DNA of 64,000 nt from Helcococcus bovis (GTDB lineage Bacteria; Bacillota; Clostridia; Tissierellales; Peptoniphilaceae): NCBI RefSeq assembly GCF_046035435.1, contig NZ_JBFNFH010000008.1. One strand, written 5' to 3'. Below are positions 45,145 through 53,621 of this stretch, in pieces. The position numbers and the translations under genes were made by a program. Numbering within the stretch: the stretch's first letter is position 1; each line of letters begins with the position of its first letter. The notes beneath the pieces are model-generated. The model did not search any database and was not told where the DNA came from. It saw only the letters and a list, made by a program, of their open reading frames with translations.

Positions 45145-45951
45145 TTGAGAAAATTAATAGCGTTAGATTTGGATGGAACACTACTAAATTGGAGAAAAAA
45201 AATAACTAAAAGAACAATTGATGCTTTGGAAAAGGCTCAACAACAAGGACATGTAGTTATGATTGCAACAGGACGTCCTTTTGAATCTTCATTAAAGCAC
45301 GCTGTAACGGTTAAAGTTGATAAATATGGAGGATTCATATCTAATTTCAATGGTGGATTAATTACAAATATAAAAACTAATGAAATAATCTTAGATACAA
45401 AGTTTGAGATTGATTTGCTTAAAGAAATTATTGAGTTTATAGATGAACTTGGTGTAGATTATTCAATTTTACATGATAAAAATCTTTATACGAATTATCA
45501 TAGCAAATGGCTGTTTAGGCTTTATCGAAAGGCAATAGGACAAAATGTCATTAAAGATGATAGACACTTTGATAAAATCAATTTTTCGGTAAATAAAATT
45601 TTATTAAACGATTCAATGAAAAATTTGAAAGTAACGAGAAAATTAATAGAAGATAAATTTAACAATAAGCTAGAAATTAGTTTTTCATCTCCAGTTTCTA
45701 TAGAAATAACTCCAGCAAATACTTTTAAAGGGCAAAGTGTCTTAAAGGTTGCTGAAACGTTGGGTATACCAAGAGAAGATACTATTGCATTTGGTAATTA
45801 TGGAAATGATATTTCGATGATTACCTTATGTGGAACAGGTGTGGCTATGAAAAATTCTTCAAAAGAATTACTTGAAAAGGCAGACTATGTTACTGATACA
45901 AATAATAGAGATGGGATTGCTAAATATTTGGAAAAATATGTATTAAAATAG
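45145..45951 (+). CDS. Cof-type HAD phosphatase 1
   Basis: A 268-residue HAD hydrolase. Motif I is LIALDLDGTLL, motif II is IATGRP, Lys is in motif III (NTFKGQSV), and motif IV is IAFGNYGNDISMI. The cap is of the Cof/YidA type (C2B). It starts at a TTG 45145 with SD GGGAG. The next gene is a similar protein nine bases downstream, so they are a tandem duplication. The sugar or nucleotide phosphate substrate is unknown. Confidence 0.88.
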   Translation: MRKLIALDLDGTLLNWRKKITKRTIDALEKAQQQGHVVMIATGRPFESSLKHAVTVKVDKYGGFISNFNGGLITNIKTNEIILDTKFEIDLLKEIIEFIDELGVDYSILHDKNLYTNYHSKWLFRLYRKAIGQNVIKDDRHFDKINFSVNKILLNDSMKNLKVTRKLIEDKFNNKLEISFSSPVSIEITPANTFKGQSVLKVAETLGIPREDTIAFGNYGNDISMITLCGTGVAMKNSSKELLEKADYVTDTNNRDGIAKYLEKYVLK

Positions 45952-45959
45952 GAGAAAAA

Positions 45960-46766
45960 ATGAAAAAATTAATATCTATAGATATTGATGGCACACTTAT
46001 AAACAGTAAACATGAAATATCTGAAAGAACTAAAAAAACTTTAATTGAAGCTCAAAAGCAAGGCCATAAAATTATGATTTCATCCGGTCGTTCACCAAAA
46101 GGTGTTGAAAAATACTATAAAGAATTAGAGTTAGACAAATATGAAGGGTATATTTGTAATTACAATGGCGCGGTTGTAACAGACGTTAAAACAAATGAAG
46201 TTATTATAAATCATACATTAAATTTCGACAAAATGAAGGAAATGCTTAAATTTTCTAAAACACAGGATATTTATTTTGTTATTTATTTTAATAATATAGT
46301 TTATACAAATAATTTATCTACATATAATTTAGATGATGTATTAATTAAGAATGATACATTACTAAAATATGTACCTAACCTTGTAGATTCAATAGACTTT
46401 AAGCCAAATAATATTTTGTTTACACAAGATGCTTCAAAAATGACGGAACCATCTAAAAATATTTTTGATAAATTTAAGGATGATTTTGAATTTGTATATT
46501 CTGAGCCATTTTATTTTGAAGCTATGCCTAAAAATGTTTCAAAGGGGGAAACGTTAGTAGAGGTAGCTGAAAAATTGGGATATAGGATTGAAGATACAAT
46601 TGCATTTGGTGATCAAGGAAATGATTTTACTATGATAAAATTGGCAGGTACTGGAGTTGCTATGGGAAATGCTATTGATGAATTAAAAGAAAATGCTGAT
46701 TTTATAACAAAAACTAATGATGAAGATGGGGTAGCATATTATATTGAAAAATATATTTTAGATTAG
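45960..46766 (+). CDS. Cof-type HAD phosphatase 2
   Basis: A 268-residue paralogue of the preceding gene, with LISIDIDGTLI, MISSGRSPKG, Lys in MPKNVSKGETL, and IAFGDQGNDFTMIKLAGTGVAMGNA. The pair share length and layout but are divergent in sequence, so the duplication is old. SD AGGAG. It is followed after eight bases by a lipoprotein gene in what looks like a three-gene unit. Substrate unknown. Confidence 0.88.
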   Translation: MKKLISIDIDGTLINSKHEISERTKKTLIEAQKQGHKIMISSGRSPKGVEKYYKELELDKYEGYICNYNGAVVTDVKTNEVIINHTLNFDKMKEMLKFSKTQDIYFVIYFNNIVYTNNLSTYNLDDVLIKNDTLLKYVPNLVDSIDFKPNNILFTQDASKMTEPSKNIFDKFKDDFEFVYSEPFYFEAMPKNVSKGETLVEVAEKLGYRIEDTIAFGDQGNDFTMIKLAGTGVAMGNAIDELKENADFITKTNDEDGVAYYIEKYILD

Positions 46767-46774
46767 AGGAAAGT

Positions 46775-47335
46775 ATGAAATATAAAATATTATCAATTAT
46801 TTTTTTAGTGTTTTTGATGGTTGGATGTATGCCCCAAAATAAACCTAAAAAAGAAGTGAAAAAAATAGATTTTTCTAAGGCGATGACTTTTGATGATTCT
46901 AAGGTAAGCAAAGATTTTAAATCAATAGTTGATGCTGATTTTGCTAAAGATAAAGAGTATATCATTCCTAAAAAAGATGAAAAACTATATTCCCTTAAAG
47001 TTTCCAAAGATGCTAAAGTTTCACATGAAGAGGGAGATAGCAATATAGCTGTTACATTCAAACATTCACAAAATGAGTATGTTGTAACTATTATTCCTGT
47101 TGCTGAAGAATTTGAGCCAAATTCATTTTATAGTATGTATTCAGAGTTTGGAGGATCTCAGCTTTATAAAATGGATGGTCTAGATTTATTGATGTATTCA
47201 AGTGAAACTAGAGAAATGGTTGGAGAGTTCAAAGCTAAAAATAATGGATATTATGTAATAACGATAAAAAGTAATTTTAATGTTGACGAAAATGGATATA
47301 TTATGAAAAAAATAATTGAAAATTTGGATAAGTAA
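46775..47335 (+). CDS. Lipoprotein of unknown function
   Basis: A 186-residue lipoprotein. The signal peptide has a lipobox ending at Cys18 (LMVGCMPQ), followed by a lysine-rich linker and a globular domain with FEPNSFYSMYSEFGGSQLYKMDGLDLLMYSS. I recognise no domain. It is the last gene of the unit with the two HAD proteins; the MITE-like copy 3 begins just after its stop. Confidence 0.7.
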   Translation: MKYKILSIIFLVFLMVGCMPQNKPKKEVKKIDFSKAMTFDDSKVSKDFKSIVDADFAKDKEYIIPKKDEKLYSLKVSKDAKVSHEEGDSNIAVTFKHSQNEYVVTIIPVAEEFEPNSFYSMYSEFGGSQLYKMDGLDLLMYSSETREMVGEFKAKNNGYYVITIKSNFNVDENGYIMKKIIENLDK

Positions 47336-47339
47336 AATA

Positions 47340-47505
47340 TAGATAAAGGGGCAGTTGCAAATAACTAGTTTTTTCAACAGCCCTTTTTTTGTAATATATA
47401 ATGTTTAATTTTTGATTCAGATAGTGATTGTTATCTTAATTTTTAACATGTAAAATTTGTGGGTATTATTTTTTGTTAAAAAATCATCTCATAAAAGATA
47501 TAATA
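47340..47505. mobile_element. MITE-like element, copy 3, partial and inverted
   Basis: Read on the minus strand this matches copy 2: a hairpin (GGGGCAGTTGC / CAACAGCCC, 47348-47387), the ATAATGTTTAATTTTTGATTC block, a 34-nt unit at 47431-47464, and the next unit beginning 53 bases later at 47484, where it is cut off. It abuts the LOG-family gene and adds a spurious upstream frame to it. Confidence 0.6.
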
Positions 47506-47535
47506 AAAATATATTATAATTTCAAAGGAGAAAAC

Positions 47536-48084
47536 ATGAATGTTTTAGTTTATCTAGGATCAAAGTTAGGAAATAAAGAAATTTTTAAGGATGCTGCTAT
47601 TGAAGTTGCTGATTGGATTTCAAATAAAGGATATGGTCTTGTGTATGGTGGAAATGAAAATGGATTGATGGGCATTTTGGCGAGTAGGGTATTATCTAAT
47701 GAATGTAAAGTTATTGGGGTTATGCCAAAATTTCTGAAGGAAATTGAGATGGTTAAAACTGATTTATCAGAATTTATTGAAACAGATACAATGCAGGAAA
47801 GAAAAGATCTTATGAGAGAATTATCAGATGTTTGCATTGCTATTCCCGGTGGACCAGGAACCATGGAAGAAATTACAGAAGCATATTCATTGCATTTGGT
47901 AGGACAAAACTCTAATGCATGCATTTTATTTAATAAAAATGGGTATTATAATGATTTAAAAAATATGTATGACAATATGGTTGTAAATGGATTTTTAACT
48001 AAAGAAGATAGAAGTAAATTACTATTTTCTGAAGATTTTAATGAAATAGATAGATTTATAAAAAAGGTATTAAATAATGATTAG
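47536..48084 (+). CDS. LOG-family protein (nucleoside 5'-monophosphate phosphoribohydrolase)
   Basis: A 182-residue Rossmann-like protein. I choose ATG 47536 because SD AAAGGAG precedes it and the family begins at this point; a frame open to 47473 runs into repeat sequence. It shows LVYGGNENGLMGILA, VIGVMPKFL, MQERKDLM, and the signature PGGPGTMEEITEA. Family members release bases from nucleoside monophosphates. Its stop overlaps the next start by eight bases. Confidence 0.85.
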   Translation: MNVLVYLGSKLGNKEIFKDAAIEVADWISNKGYGLVYGGNENGLMGILASRVLSNECKVIGVMPKFLKEIEMVKTDLSEFIETDTMQERKDLMRELSDVCIAIPGGPGTMEEITEAYSLHLVGQNSNACILFNKNGYYNDLKNMYDNMVVNGFLTKEDRSKLLFSEDFNEIDRFIKKVLNND

Positions 48085-48559
48085 ATTAGCGAAAATAGAT
48101 GATTTTAATAGTATTTTAGATGTGTATAAAATTGCTAGAACTTTGATGAAAGAAACAGGAAATCCAAATCAATGGGGAGATAATAGACCTACAGAAGAAG
48201 CTGTTTTGGAAGATATAAAGGCTTCAAAAATGTATGTTATAGAAGAAAATACTGAAATTTTAGGAGTGTTTTCGTTGCAAGATGTTGACTATGACTATGT
48301 AAATATTGATGGTAAATGGTTAAATGATGAAAAATACATTGTTATTCATAAAGTGGCTTCATCCGGCAATAAAAAAGGAATATTTTCAGAAATTATTAAC
48401 TATGTTTATAGTAAAACGAAGAATATAAGAATTGATACGCATGAAGATAATAAAGTAATGCAAAAATTATTAGTTGATAATGGTTTTACATATTGTGGTG
48501 TGGTTTTTATAGAGAGAAAATTAAAAAGAAGAGCATATCATTTGGTAATAAAAAAATAA
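48077..48559 (+). CDS. GNAT-family acetyltransferase
   Basis: A 160-residue protein of the Gcn5-related fold: MIRLAKIDDFNSILDVYKIA, GVFSLQDVDYDYV, IHKVASSGNKKGIFSEIINYV in the acetyl-CoA region, and RIDTHEDNKVMQKLLVDNGFTYCG. The usual R/QxxGxG/A loop reads SGNKKGI, so it is a variant. It is translationally coupled with the LOG-family gene. The acceptor is unknown. Confidence 0.82.
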   Translation: MIRLAKIDDFNSILDVYKIARTLMKETGNPNQWGDNRPTEEAVLEDIKASKMYVIEENTEILGVFSLQDVDYDYVNIDGKWLNDEKYIVIHKVASSGNKKGIFSEIINYVYSKTKNIRIDTHEDNKVMQKLLVDNGFTYCGVVFIERKLKRRAYHLVIKK

Positions 48560-48602
48560 TAGATTTTATATTTATTTATTACAAACTAAAAAATATACAA
48601 AA

Positions 48603-48651
48603 AGTGACCGTAATCACATTTAAAATGCAAAATTTGTGACCGTTATCACAA
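48603..48651 (+). promoter_or_regulatory. Two Crp/Fnr-type boxes upstream of the dehydrogenase operon
   Basis: AGTGACCGTAATCACA (48603-48618) and TGTGACCGTTATCACA (48635-48650) fit TGTGA-N6-TCACA. Their centres are 32 bases apart, about three helical turns. The downstream one is centred near -67 of the promoter below, a class I activator position. Confidence 0.75.
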
Positions 48652-48673
48652 ATGTTCGTTAATAATATACTTA

Positions 48674-48703
48674 TTGGAAAAACTGTAAAATATGAGTTAT
48701 AAT
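48674..48703 (+). promoter_or_regulatory. Promoter of the dehydrogenase operon
   Basis: TTGGAA (48674-48679) and TATAAT (48698-48703) are spaced 18 bases, 44 bases before the E1 alpha start. Confidence 0.65.
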
Positions 48704-48747
48704 AATAAATGAAGCAATATGCTATAAAAAATTTGAAGGAGATTTTA

Positions 48748-49728
48748 ATGGGTAAATATTCAGATAAGCTAACTAAAGAACAAAAATTAGAAATGCTTAA
48801 ATTAATGGAAGTTTGTAGACATTTTGATTTACAATTATCAAAATTGTTCGCAAGAGGTTTAGTTGCTGGTATGACACATTATTCAGTAGGGGAAGAAGCT
48901 GCTAATGTTGGTGGAATCTATGCAATGAGAAAAGAAGACTTAATGTATTCAAATCACAGAGGTCACGGTCAAACTATAACAAAAGGTATCGACATTAACA
49001 GAATGATGGCTGAAATCTTGGGAAGAGAACCAGGATATTGTAAAGGTCGTGGTGGTTCAATGCACGTGTTTAACTTAGAAGTAAATAACATGGGATGTAA
49101 TGGTATTGTAGGTGGTGGACACGGTATAAGTATCGGAGCTGCATTTGTACAAAAACAAAAGAAAACAGGTAATGTAGTTGTTTCATGTATGGGTGATGGA
49201 GCAACAAATGAAGGTTCATTCCACGAAACATTAAACATGGCTTCAATTTGGGATTTACCAGTTGTTTACTATGTAATCAATAATAAATATGGTATTTCAA
49301 TGGATATTCATGATGCTATGAATGTTGAGCATATTACAGATAGAGCTTCAGCTTATGGTGTGAAAGCAATTCACGTTGAAGATGGTAATGATGTTTTAGC
49401 GGTTTATGATGCTATGAATGAAGCTATTGAACATGCAAGATCAGGTAAAGGACCAGTTTTGATGGAAGTTGAAACATATAGATGGTTTGGTCATTCAGCA
49501 AGTGATGCTGGGGCATATAGATCAAGAGAAGAAATAAATTCATGGAAAGAAAGAGATCCAATCGAAGCTTATAGAAAAGTTTTATTAGATACAAAAGTAG
49601 CTAATATAGATGAATTAGATAAAATTAGAGATGAAGCAATTAAAGAAGTTGATGAAGCAGTAGCATTTGCTAAAAATGCACCATTCCCTCAAGAAAATGT
49701 TGCTTTTGAAGATAATTTAGCAGAATAG
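48748..49728 (+). CDS. Pyruvate/acetoin dehydrogenase E1 alpha subunit
   Basis: A 326-residue thiamine-diphosphate enzyme subunit. ATG 48748 is preferred because SD AAGGAG precedes it; the longer frame from 48709 runs over leader sequence. Features are HRGHGQTITKG, GYCKGRGGSMHVF, the ThDP motif GDGATNEGSFHETLNMASIWDLPVVYYVINN shape, and HSASDAGAYRS. It decarboxylates a 2-oxoacid with E1 beta. Alpha2beta2 E1s of this type are shared by pyruvate and acetoin complexes, so the substrate cannot be settled from sequence; with lplA here and no acetoin genes visible, pyruvate is slightly more likely. Confidence 0.9.
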   Translation: MGKYSDKLTKEQKLEMLKLMEVCRHFDLQLSKLFARGLVAGMTHYSVGEEAANVGGIYAMRKEDLMYSNHRGHGQTITKGIDINRMMAEILGREPGYCKGRGGSMHVFNLEVNNMGCNGIVGGGHGISIGAAFVQKQKKTGNVVVSCMGDGATNEGSFHETLNMASIWDLPVVYYVINNKYGISMDIHDAMNVEHITDRASAYGVKAIHVEDGNDVLAVYDAMNEAIEHARSGKGPVLMEVETYRWFGHSASDAGAYRSREEINSWKERDPIEAYRKVLLDTKVANIDELDKIRDEAIKEVDEAVAFAKNAPFPQENVAFEDNLAE

Positions 49729-49774
49729 TAATAGAGATTATAGATTTATATTAAGCAGAGAAAAGGAGAAAAAT

Positions 49775-50770
49775 ATGGGCGAAAAGAAAGTGATGCAATT
49801 TCGTGAAGCAATAAAACATGCTATGGTAGACGAAATGCGTTTAAATGAAGATGTATTTTTAATTGGTGAAGATGTAGGTATTTTTGGTGGTGACTTTGGT
49901 ACAACAGTAGGAATGATTGAAGAATTTGGACCACAAAGAGTTATTGATACACCAATTTCAGAAGCTGCAATCAGTGGATTAGCTACAGGAGCTGCTTCAG
50001 TAGGTATGAGACCAATCGTTGATATGACATTTATGGATTTTATCACAATTGCTATGGATTCAATTGTTAACCAAGCTGCACCTATGAGATATATGTTAGG
50101 TGGAGAAGTACAAGTTCCGGTTGTATTTAGATGTGCTAATGGTGCAGGTACAGGTGCTTCATCACAACACAGCAAAACATTAGAATCATGGTTTACACAT
50201 ATTCCTGGATTAAAAGTTGTTGCTCCATCAAATCCAAATGACGCATATGGATTATTAAGAGCGGCGATTAGAGATAATAACCCAGTTATTTACTTAGAAC
50301 CAAAATCACACTTTGGTATGAAGGGTGAAGTTGATGCAAGTGATGATAATATTGCAGAAATAGGAAAAGGTAAAATTGTTAGAGAAGGTAAAGATGTAAC
50401 AATTGTATCTTGGGGTAAAGCATTTGTATTATGTGAAAAGGCTGTTGAAGAATTAGCTAAAGAAGGTGTTGATGTAGAATTAGTAGATATTATGACATTA
50501 ATTCCTTTAGATGAAAAAATTATTTTTGATTCTGTAAAGAAAACAGGAAAATTAGTTGTTGTACATGATTCATTCAAAACAAGTGGTTTTGGTGGAGAAA
50601 TTGTTGCAAGAGTAGTTGAAAGTGAAGCATTTGATTTCTTAGATGCTCCAATTAAACGTGTTGCAAGTGCAGATACACATGTTCCATCAGCTCCAAACTT
50701 AGAAAAAGCAGTTCAACCAAGTGTTGAAAAAGTTAAAGAGGCAGTATTACAAGTTGTAAATAATAAATAA
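49775..50770 (+). CDS. Pyruvate/acetoin dehydrogenase E1 beta subunit
   Basis: A 331-residue partner of E1 alpha. Features are MQFREAIKHAMVDEMRLNEDVFLIGEDVGIFGG, DTPISEAAISGLATGAASVGMRPIVDMTFMDF shapes, SSQHSKTLESWFTHIPGLKVVAPSNP, YLEPKSHFG, and the transketolase C domain with VHDSFKTSGFGGEI. SD AGGAG precedes the ATG, 46 bases after E1 alpha. Length and domain order are standard. Confidence 0.92.
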   Translation: MGEKKVMQFREAIKHAMVDEMRLNEDVFLIGEDVGIFGGDFGTTVGMIEEFGPQRVIDTPISEAAISGLATGAASVGMRPIVDMTFMDFITIAMDSIVNQAAPMRYMLGGEVQVPVVFRCANGAGTGASSQHSKTLESWFTHIPGLKVVAPSNPNDAYGLLRAAIRDNNPVIYLEPKSHFGMKGEVDASDDNIAEIGKGKIVREGKDVTIVSWGKAFVLCEKAVEELAKEGVDVELVDIMTLIPLDEKIIFDSVKKTGKLVVVHDSFKTSGFGGEIVARVVESEAFDFLDAPIKRVASADTHVPSAPNLEKAVQPSVEKVKEAVLQVVNNK

Positions 50771-50781
50771 AAGGAGAAGCT

Positions 50782-51816
50782 ATGTCAGATAAAAAATTTA
50801 GAGCTACTCCAGCCGCAAGAAAATATGCTAAAGAACACGGTATTGACTTGTCACAAGTTAAAGGTACTGGAGCAAAAGGTCGTGTACATTTAGACGATGT
50901 AATAGAATTTAAACTACATGGAAGAATTAAGATTTCTCCATTAGCATTAAAGATTGCAGAAGTTGAAGGCCTAAATGTTCAAGTAATTACAGGTACAGGA
51001 CCAAAAGGTAAGATCATGAAGGAAGATGTTTTATCACTTCTTCATGGTGAAGATAAGAAAGAAGAAAAAGCTGTAGCATCAAAACCAGAAGCAAAACCAG
51101 TTGAAAAAGAAGAAAATCCAGATTATGAAGTAGTTAAGATTTCTCCAGTTAAGAAGGTTGTTGGTAAGAGAATGAGAGAATCTGTAGATATTTCACCAAC
51201 ATATATGGTAAGTGTTTCTGTTGATATGACAAACTTATTAGCATTTAGAAAACAAACAATGGATATGGTTGTTGATAGAGTTGGACAAAAACCTTCCGTT
51301 ACAGACTATATTTCATTAGCTACAGTTAAAACATTACAAAAACATCCATATGTAAATTCATCAGTTAGTGAAGATGGACAAAATATCTTATTACACAAAC
51401 ATGTAAGCTTAGCTATAGCTGTGGGTACAGATGAAGGTCTTTACGTACCAGTTATAAAAAATGCTGATGAAATGAGTTTTACAGAATTAGTTGTTGAAAG
51501 TAAGAGAGTAATTAAAGCTACATTAGAAAAAAAATTAAAACCAGCAGAAATGCAAGGTTCAACATTTACAATATCTAACTTAGGTATGTATGGTGTTGAT
51601 AACTTTACATCAATAATTAATCAACCAAATACAGCTATTTTGAGTGTTAGTGCAACAATTCAAAAACCGGTTGTGATAAATGGTGAAATTGTAATTAGAC
51701 CTATGATGAATGTATCCTTAAATGCGGACCATAGAGTAATCGATGGTTTGGAAGGTGCTAAATTCATGCAAACATTGAAGAATAATTTAGAAAATCCAGT
51801 TGGATTATTAATTTAA
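50782..51816 (+). CDS. Dehydrogenase E2 acyltransferase lacking a lipoyl domain
   Basis: A 344-residue E2. It starts directly with two tandem peripheral subunit-binding domains: residues 6-45 (RATPAARKYAKEHGIDLSQV, then GAKGRVHLDDV) and 51-88 (ISPLALKIAEVEGLNV, then GPKGKIMKEDVLSLL). After a Lys/Glu/Ala linker comes the catalytic domain (about 110-344) ending with the HxxxDG motif, His317 and Asp321 in NADHRVIDG. There is no lipoyl domain with a DKxxM-type lysine, and the SD AAGGAG and ATG fix this start. The only lipoyl domain of the operon is on the next gene product. So E2 must receive acyl groups from the lipoyl arm on E3, which is unusual. Confidence 0.88.
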   Translation: MSDKKFRATPAARKYAKEHGIDLSQVKGTGAKGRVHLDDVIEFKLHGRIKISPLALKIAEVEGLNVQVITGTGPKGKIMKEDVLSLLHGEDKKEEKAVASKPEAKPVEKEENPDYEVVKISPVKKVVGKRMRESVDISPTYMVSVSVDMTNLLAFRKQTMDMVVDRVGQKPSVTDYISLATVKTLQKHPYVNSSVSEDGQNILLHKHVSLAIAVGTDEGLYVPVIKNADEMSFTELVVESKRVIKATLEKKLKPAEMQGSTFTISNLGMYGVDNFTSIINQPNTAILSVSATIQKPVVINGEIVIRPMMNVSLNADHRVIDGLEGAKFMQTLKNNLENPVGLLI

Positions 51817-51831
51817 TTAGGAGGATAAAAT

Positions 51832-53595
51832 ATGGCATATGAAGTTATCATGCCCAAAGCCGGCTCAGAAATGGAAGAGGGCGAAATCGTACAATGGCTT
51901 AAAAATGAAGGTGATAAAGTAGAAGTTGGAGAACCTTTATTAGAAATCGTTACAGATAAAGTAAATATGGAAGTAGAAGCAGAAGATGCTGGTACATTAT
52001 TAAAAATATTACACAAAGCAGGAGAGGTAGTACCTGTTGTAACTACAATTGCTTGGATTGGTGAACCAGGGGAAGAAATTCCAGTAGCTGGTGGATCAGC
52101 ACCTGCAGCAGATTCAGCTCAAGTTGAAGAAGTAGTAGAAAAAACAAAAGAAGATGTTATGCCTGCATCAGTAGCGAAAGCAACAGAAGAAGTAGCACCT
52201 AAGAGAGAAAGAAAAGGTGAATATGATGTTGTTGTTATTGGTGGTGGTCCTGCTGGTTATGTAGCTGCTATTAAAGCTGCACAATTAGGTGGTAAAGTTG
52301 CCGTTGTTGAAAATAGCGTAGTTGGTGGTACTTGCTTAAACAGAGGATGTATCCCAACAAAAGCATACTTACACAATGCAGAAATTATTCATAGCATTAA
52401 AGAAGCTGAAAGTAGAGGTATTAAGTTAGTTAACGATGCATTCTCAGTAGATATGGCTAAAACTGTTGCTGTTAAGAATGGTGTTGTTAAAAAACTTACA
52501 GGTGGTATTGCTGGATTATTCAAATCATACGGAATCAAGTTATTCAATGGTTTAGGAACAATTACTAAAGATAAGAAAGTTTTAGTGAATGGTGGTGAAC
52601 ACGTAATTGACGCTGATAAGATTATTATGGCTGGTGGTTCAAACGTAAGAATGTTAAACTTACCAGGCTTAGACAGCAAGAGAGTATTAACATCTGATAC
52701 TATTTTGGATTTAGAAGAATTACCAAACAGATTAGTTGTTGTTGGTGGTGGCGTAATAGGGGCTGAAATTGGACAAGCATTTGCATCATTTGGATCAAAA
52801 GTTACAATAGTTCAAGGTTCAGACAGAATCTTAAACGTTTTAGATAAAGATTTATCTGATGTTGTTGCAAAGAGATTCCAAAAAGATGGAATTGAAATCA
52901 TCACAGGAGCAAGATTTGCTGGTGTTGAAGAAAAAGGAAATGAAATTAAAGTTAAATTAGAAGGAAAAGATGATATCGTAGCTGATTACTTACTATTGTC
53001 AGTAGGTCGTGTACCTAACTTAAGTGGTTTAGGTGAAATCGAACTAAAACAAGAAAGAGGAAGATTAGTAGTTAACGAATATATGGAAACATCTGATCCA
53101 GATATCTATGCACCAGGGGACGTAAATGGTGAATTGATGTTAGCTCATGCTGCATTTAAGATGGGTGAAAGAGCTGCTGAAAACGCAATGGGACACCGTA
53201 AGAAAGTAAGCTTGAAGTCAATTCCTTCAGCAGTATATACATTCCCAGAAGTTGCAACAGTTGGTTTAACAGAAGAAGATGCTAAGAAGAAATATGATAT
53301 TAAAGTAGGTAAATTCTCATTTGCGGGTAATGGTAGAGCATTAGGTGCAAACAAAGCTGAAGGATTTATTAAAGTAATCATGGATACAAAATACCATGAA
53401 ATTTTAGGCGTACACATTGTAGGACCAAGTGCAGCAGAAATTATTAACGAAGCTGTAACAATCATCGAAACAGAAATGACTGTAGATGATGTATTGGAAG
53501 CAATGCATGGACACCCAACATATTCAGAAGCTTTATATGAAGCATTTGCTGATTGTTTAGATATTAGTATCCATTTACCAAAAAAGAAAAAGTAA
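51832..53595 (+). CDS. lpdA: Dihydrolipoamide dehydrogenase (E3) with N-terminal lipoyl domain
   Basis: A 587-residue fusion. Residues 1-80 form a lipoyl domain (MAYEVIMPKAGSEMEEGEIV, lipoyl Lys43 in VTDKVNMEVEA), followed by an Ala/Val/Glu linker. The flavoprotein begins near 128 (YDVVVIGGGPAGYVAAIKAA). The redox disulfide is Cys168-Cys173 in GGTCLNRGCIPTKA. NAD-domain GGGVIGAEIGQAFASFG and the C-terminal HGHPTYSE with the active-site His follow. E3 with a lipoyl arm is known in several Gram-positives, but here it is the sole lipoyl domain of the set. SD AGGAGG precedes the ATG. Confidence 0.92.
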   Translation: MAYEVIMPKAGSEMEEGEIVQWLKNEGDKVEVGEPLLEIVTDKVNMEVEAEDAGTLLKILHKAGEVVPVVTTIAWIGEPGEEIPVAGGSAPAADSAQVEEVVEKTKEDVMPASVAKATEEVAPKRERKGEYDVVVIGGGPAGYVAAIKAAQLGGKVAVVENSVVGGTCLNRGCIPTKAYLHNAEIIHSIKEAESRGIKLVNDAFSVDMAKTVAVKNGVVKKLTGGIAGLFKSYGIKLFNGLGTITKDKKVLVNGGEHVIDADKIIMAGGSNVRMLNLPGLDSKRVLTSDTILDLEELPNRLVVVGGGVIGAEIGQAFASFGSKVTIVQGSDRILNVLDKDLSDVVAKRFQKDGIEIITGARFAGVEEKGNEIKVKLEGKDDIVADYLLLSVGRVPNLSGLGEIELKQERGRLVVNEYMETSDPDIYAPGDVNGELMLAHAAFKMGERAAENAMGHRKKVSLKSIPSAVYTFPEVATVGLTEEDAKKKYDIKVGKFSFAGNGRALGANKAEGFIKVIMDTKYHEILGVHIVGPSAAEIINEAVTIIETEMTVDDVLEAMHGHPTYSEALYEAFADCLDISIHLPKKKK

Positions 53596-53621
53596 TTTTA
53601 ATGTGGAAGAAGTGAAAAAGA

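Noticed and set aside
47473..47535. N-terminal extension of the LOG-family protein
   Set aside because: The extra residues come from the MITE-like repeat; ATG 47536 has an SD and begins at the family start.
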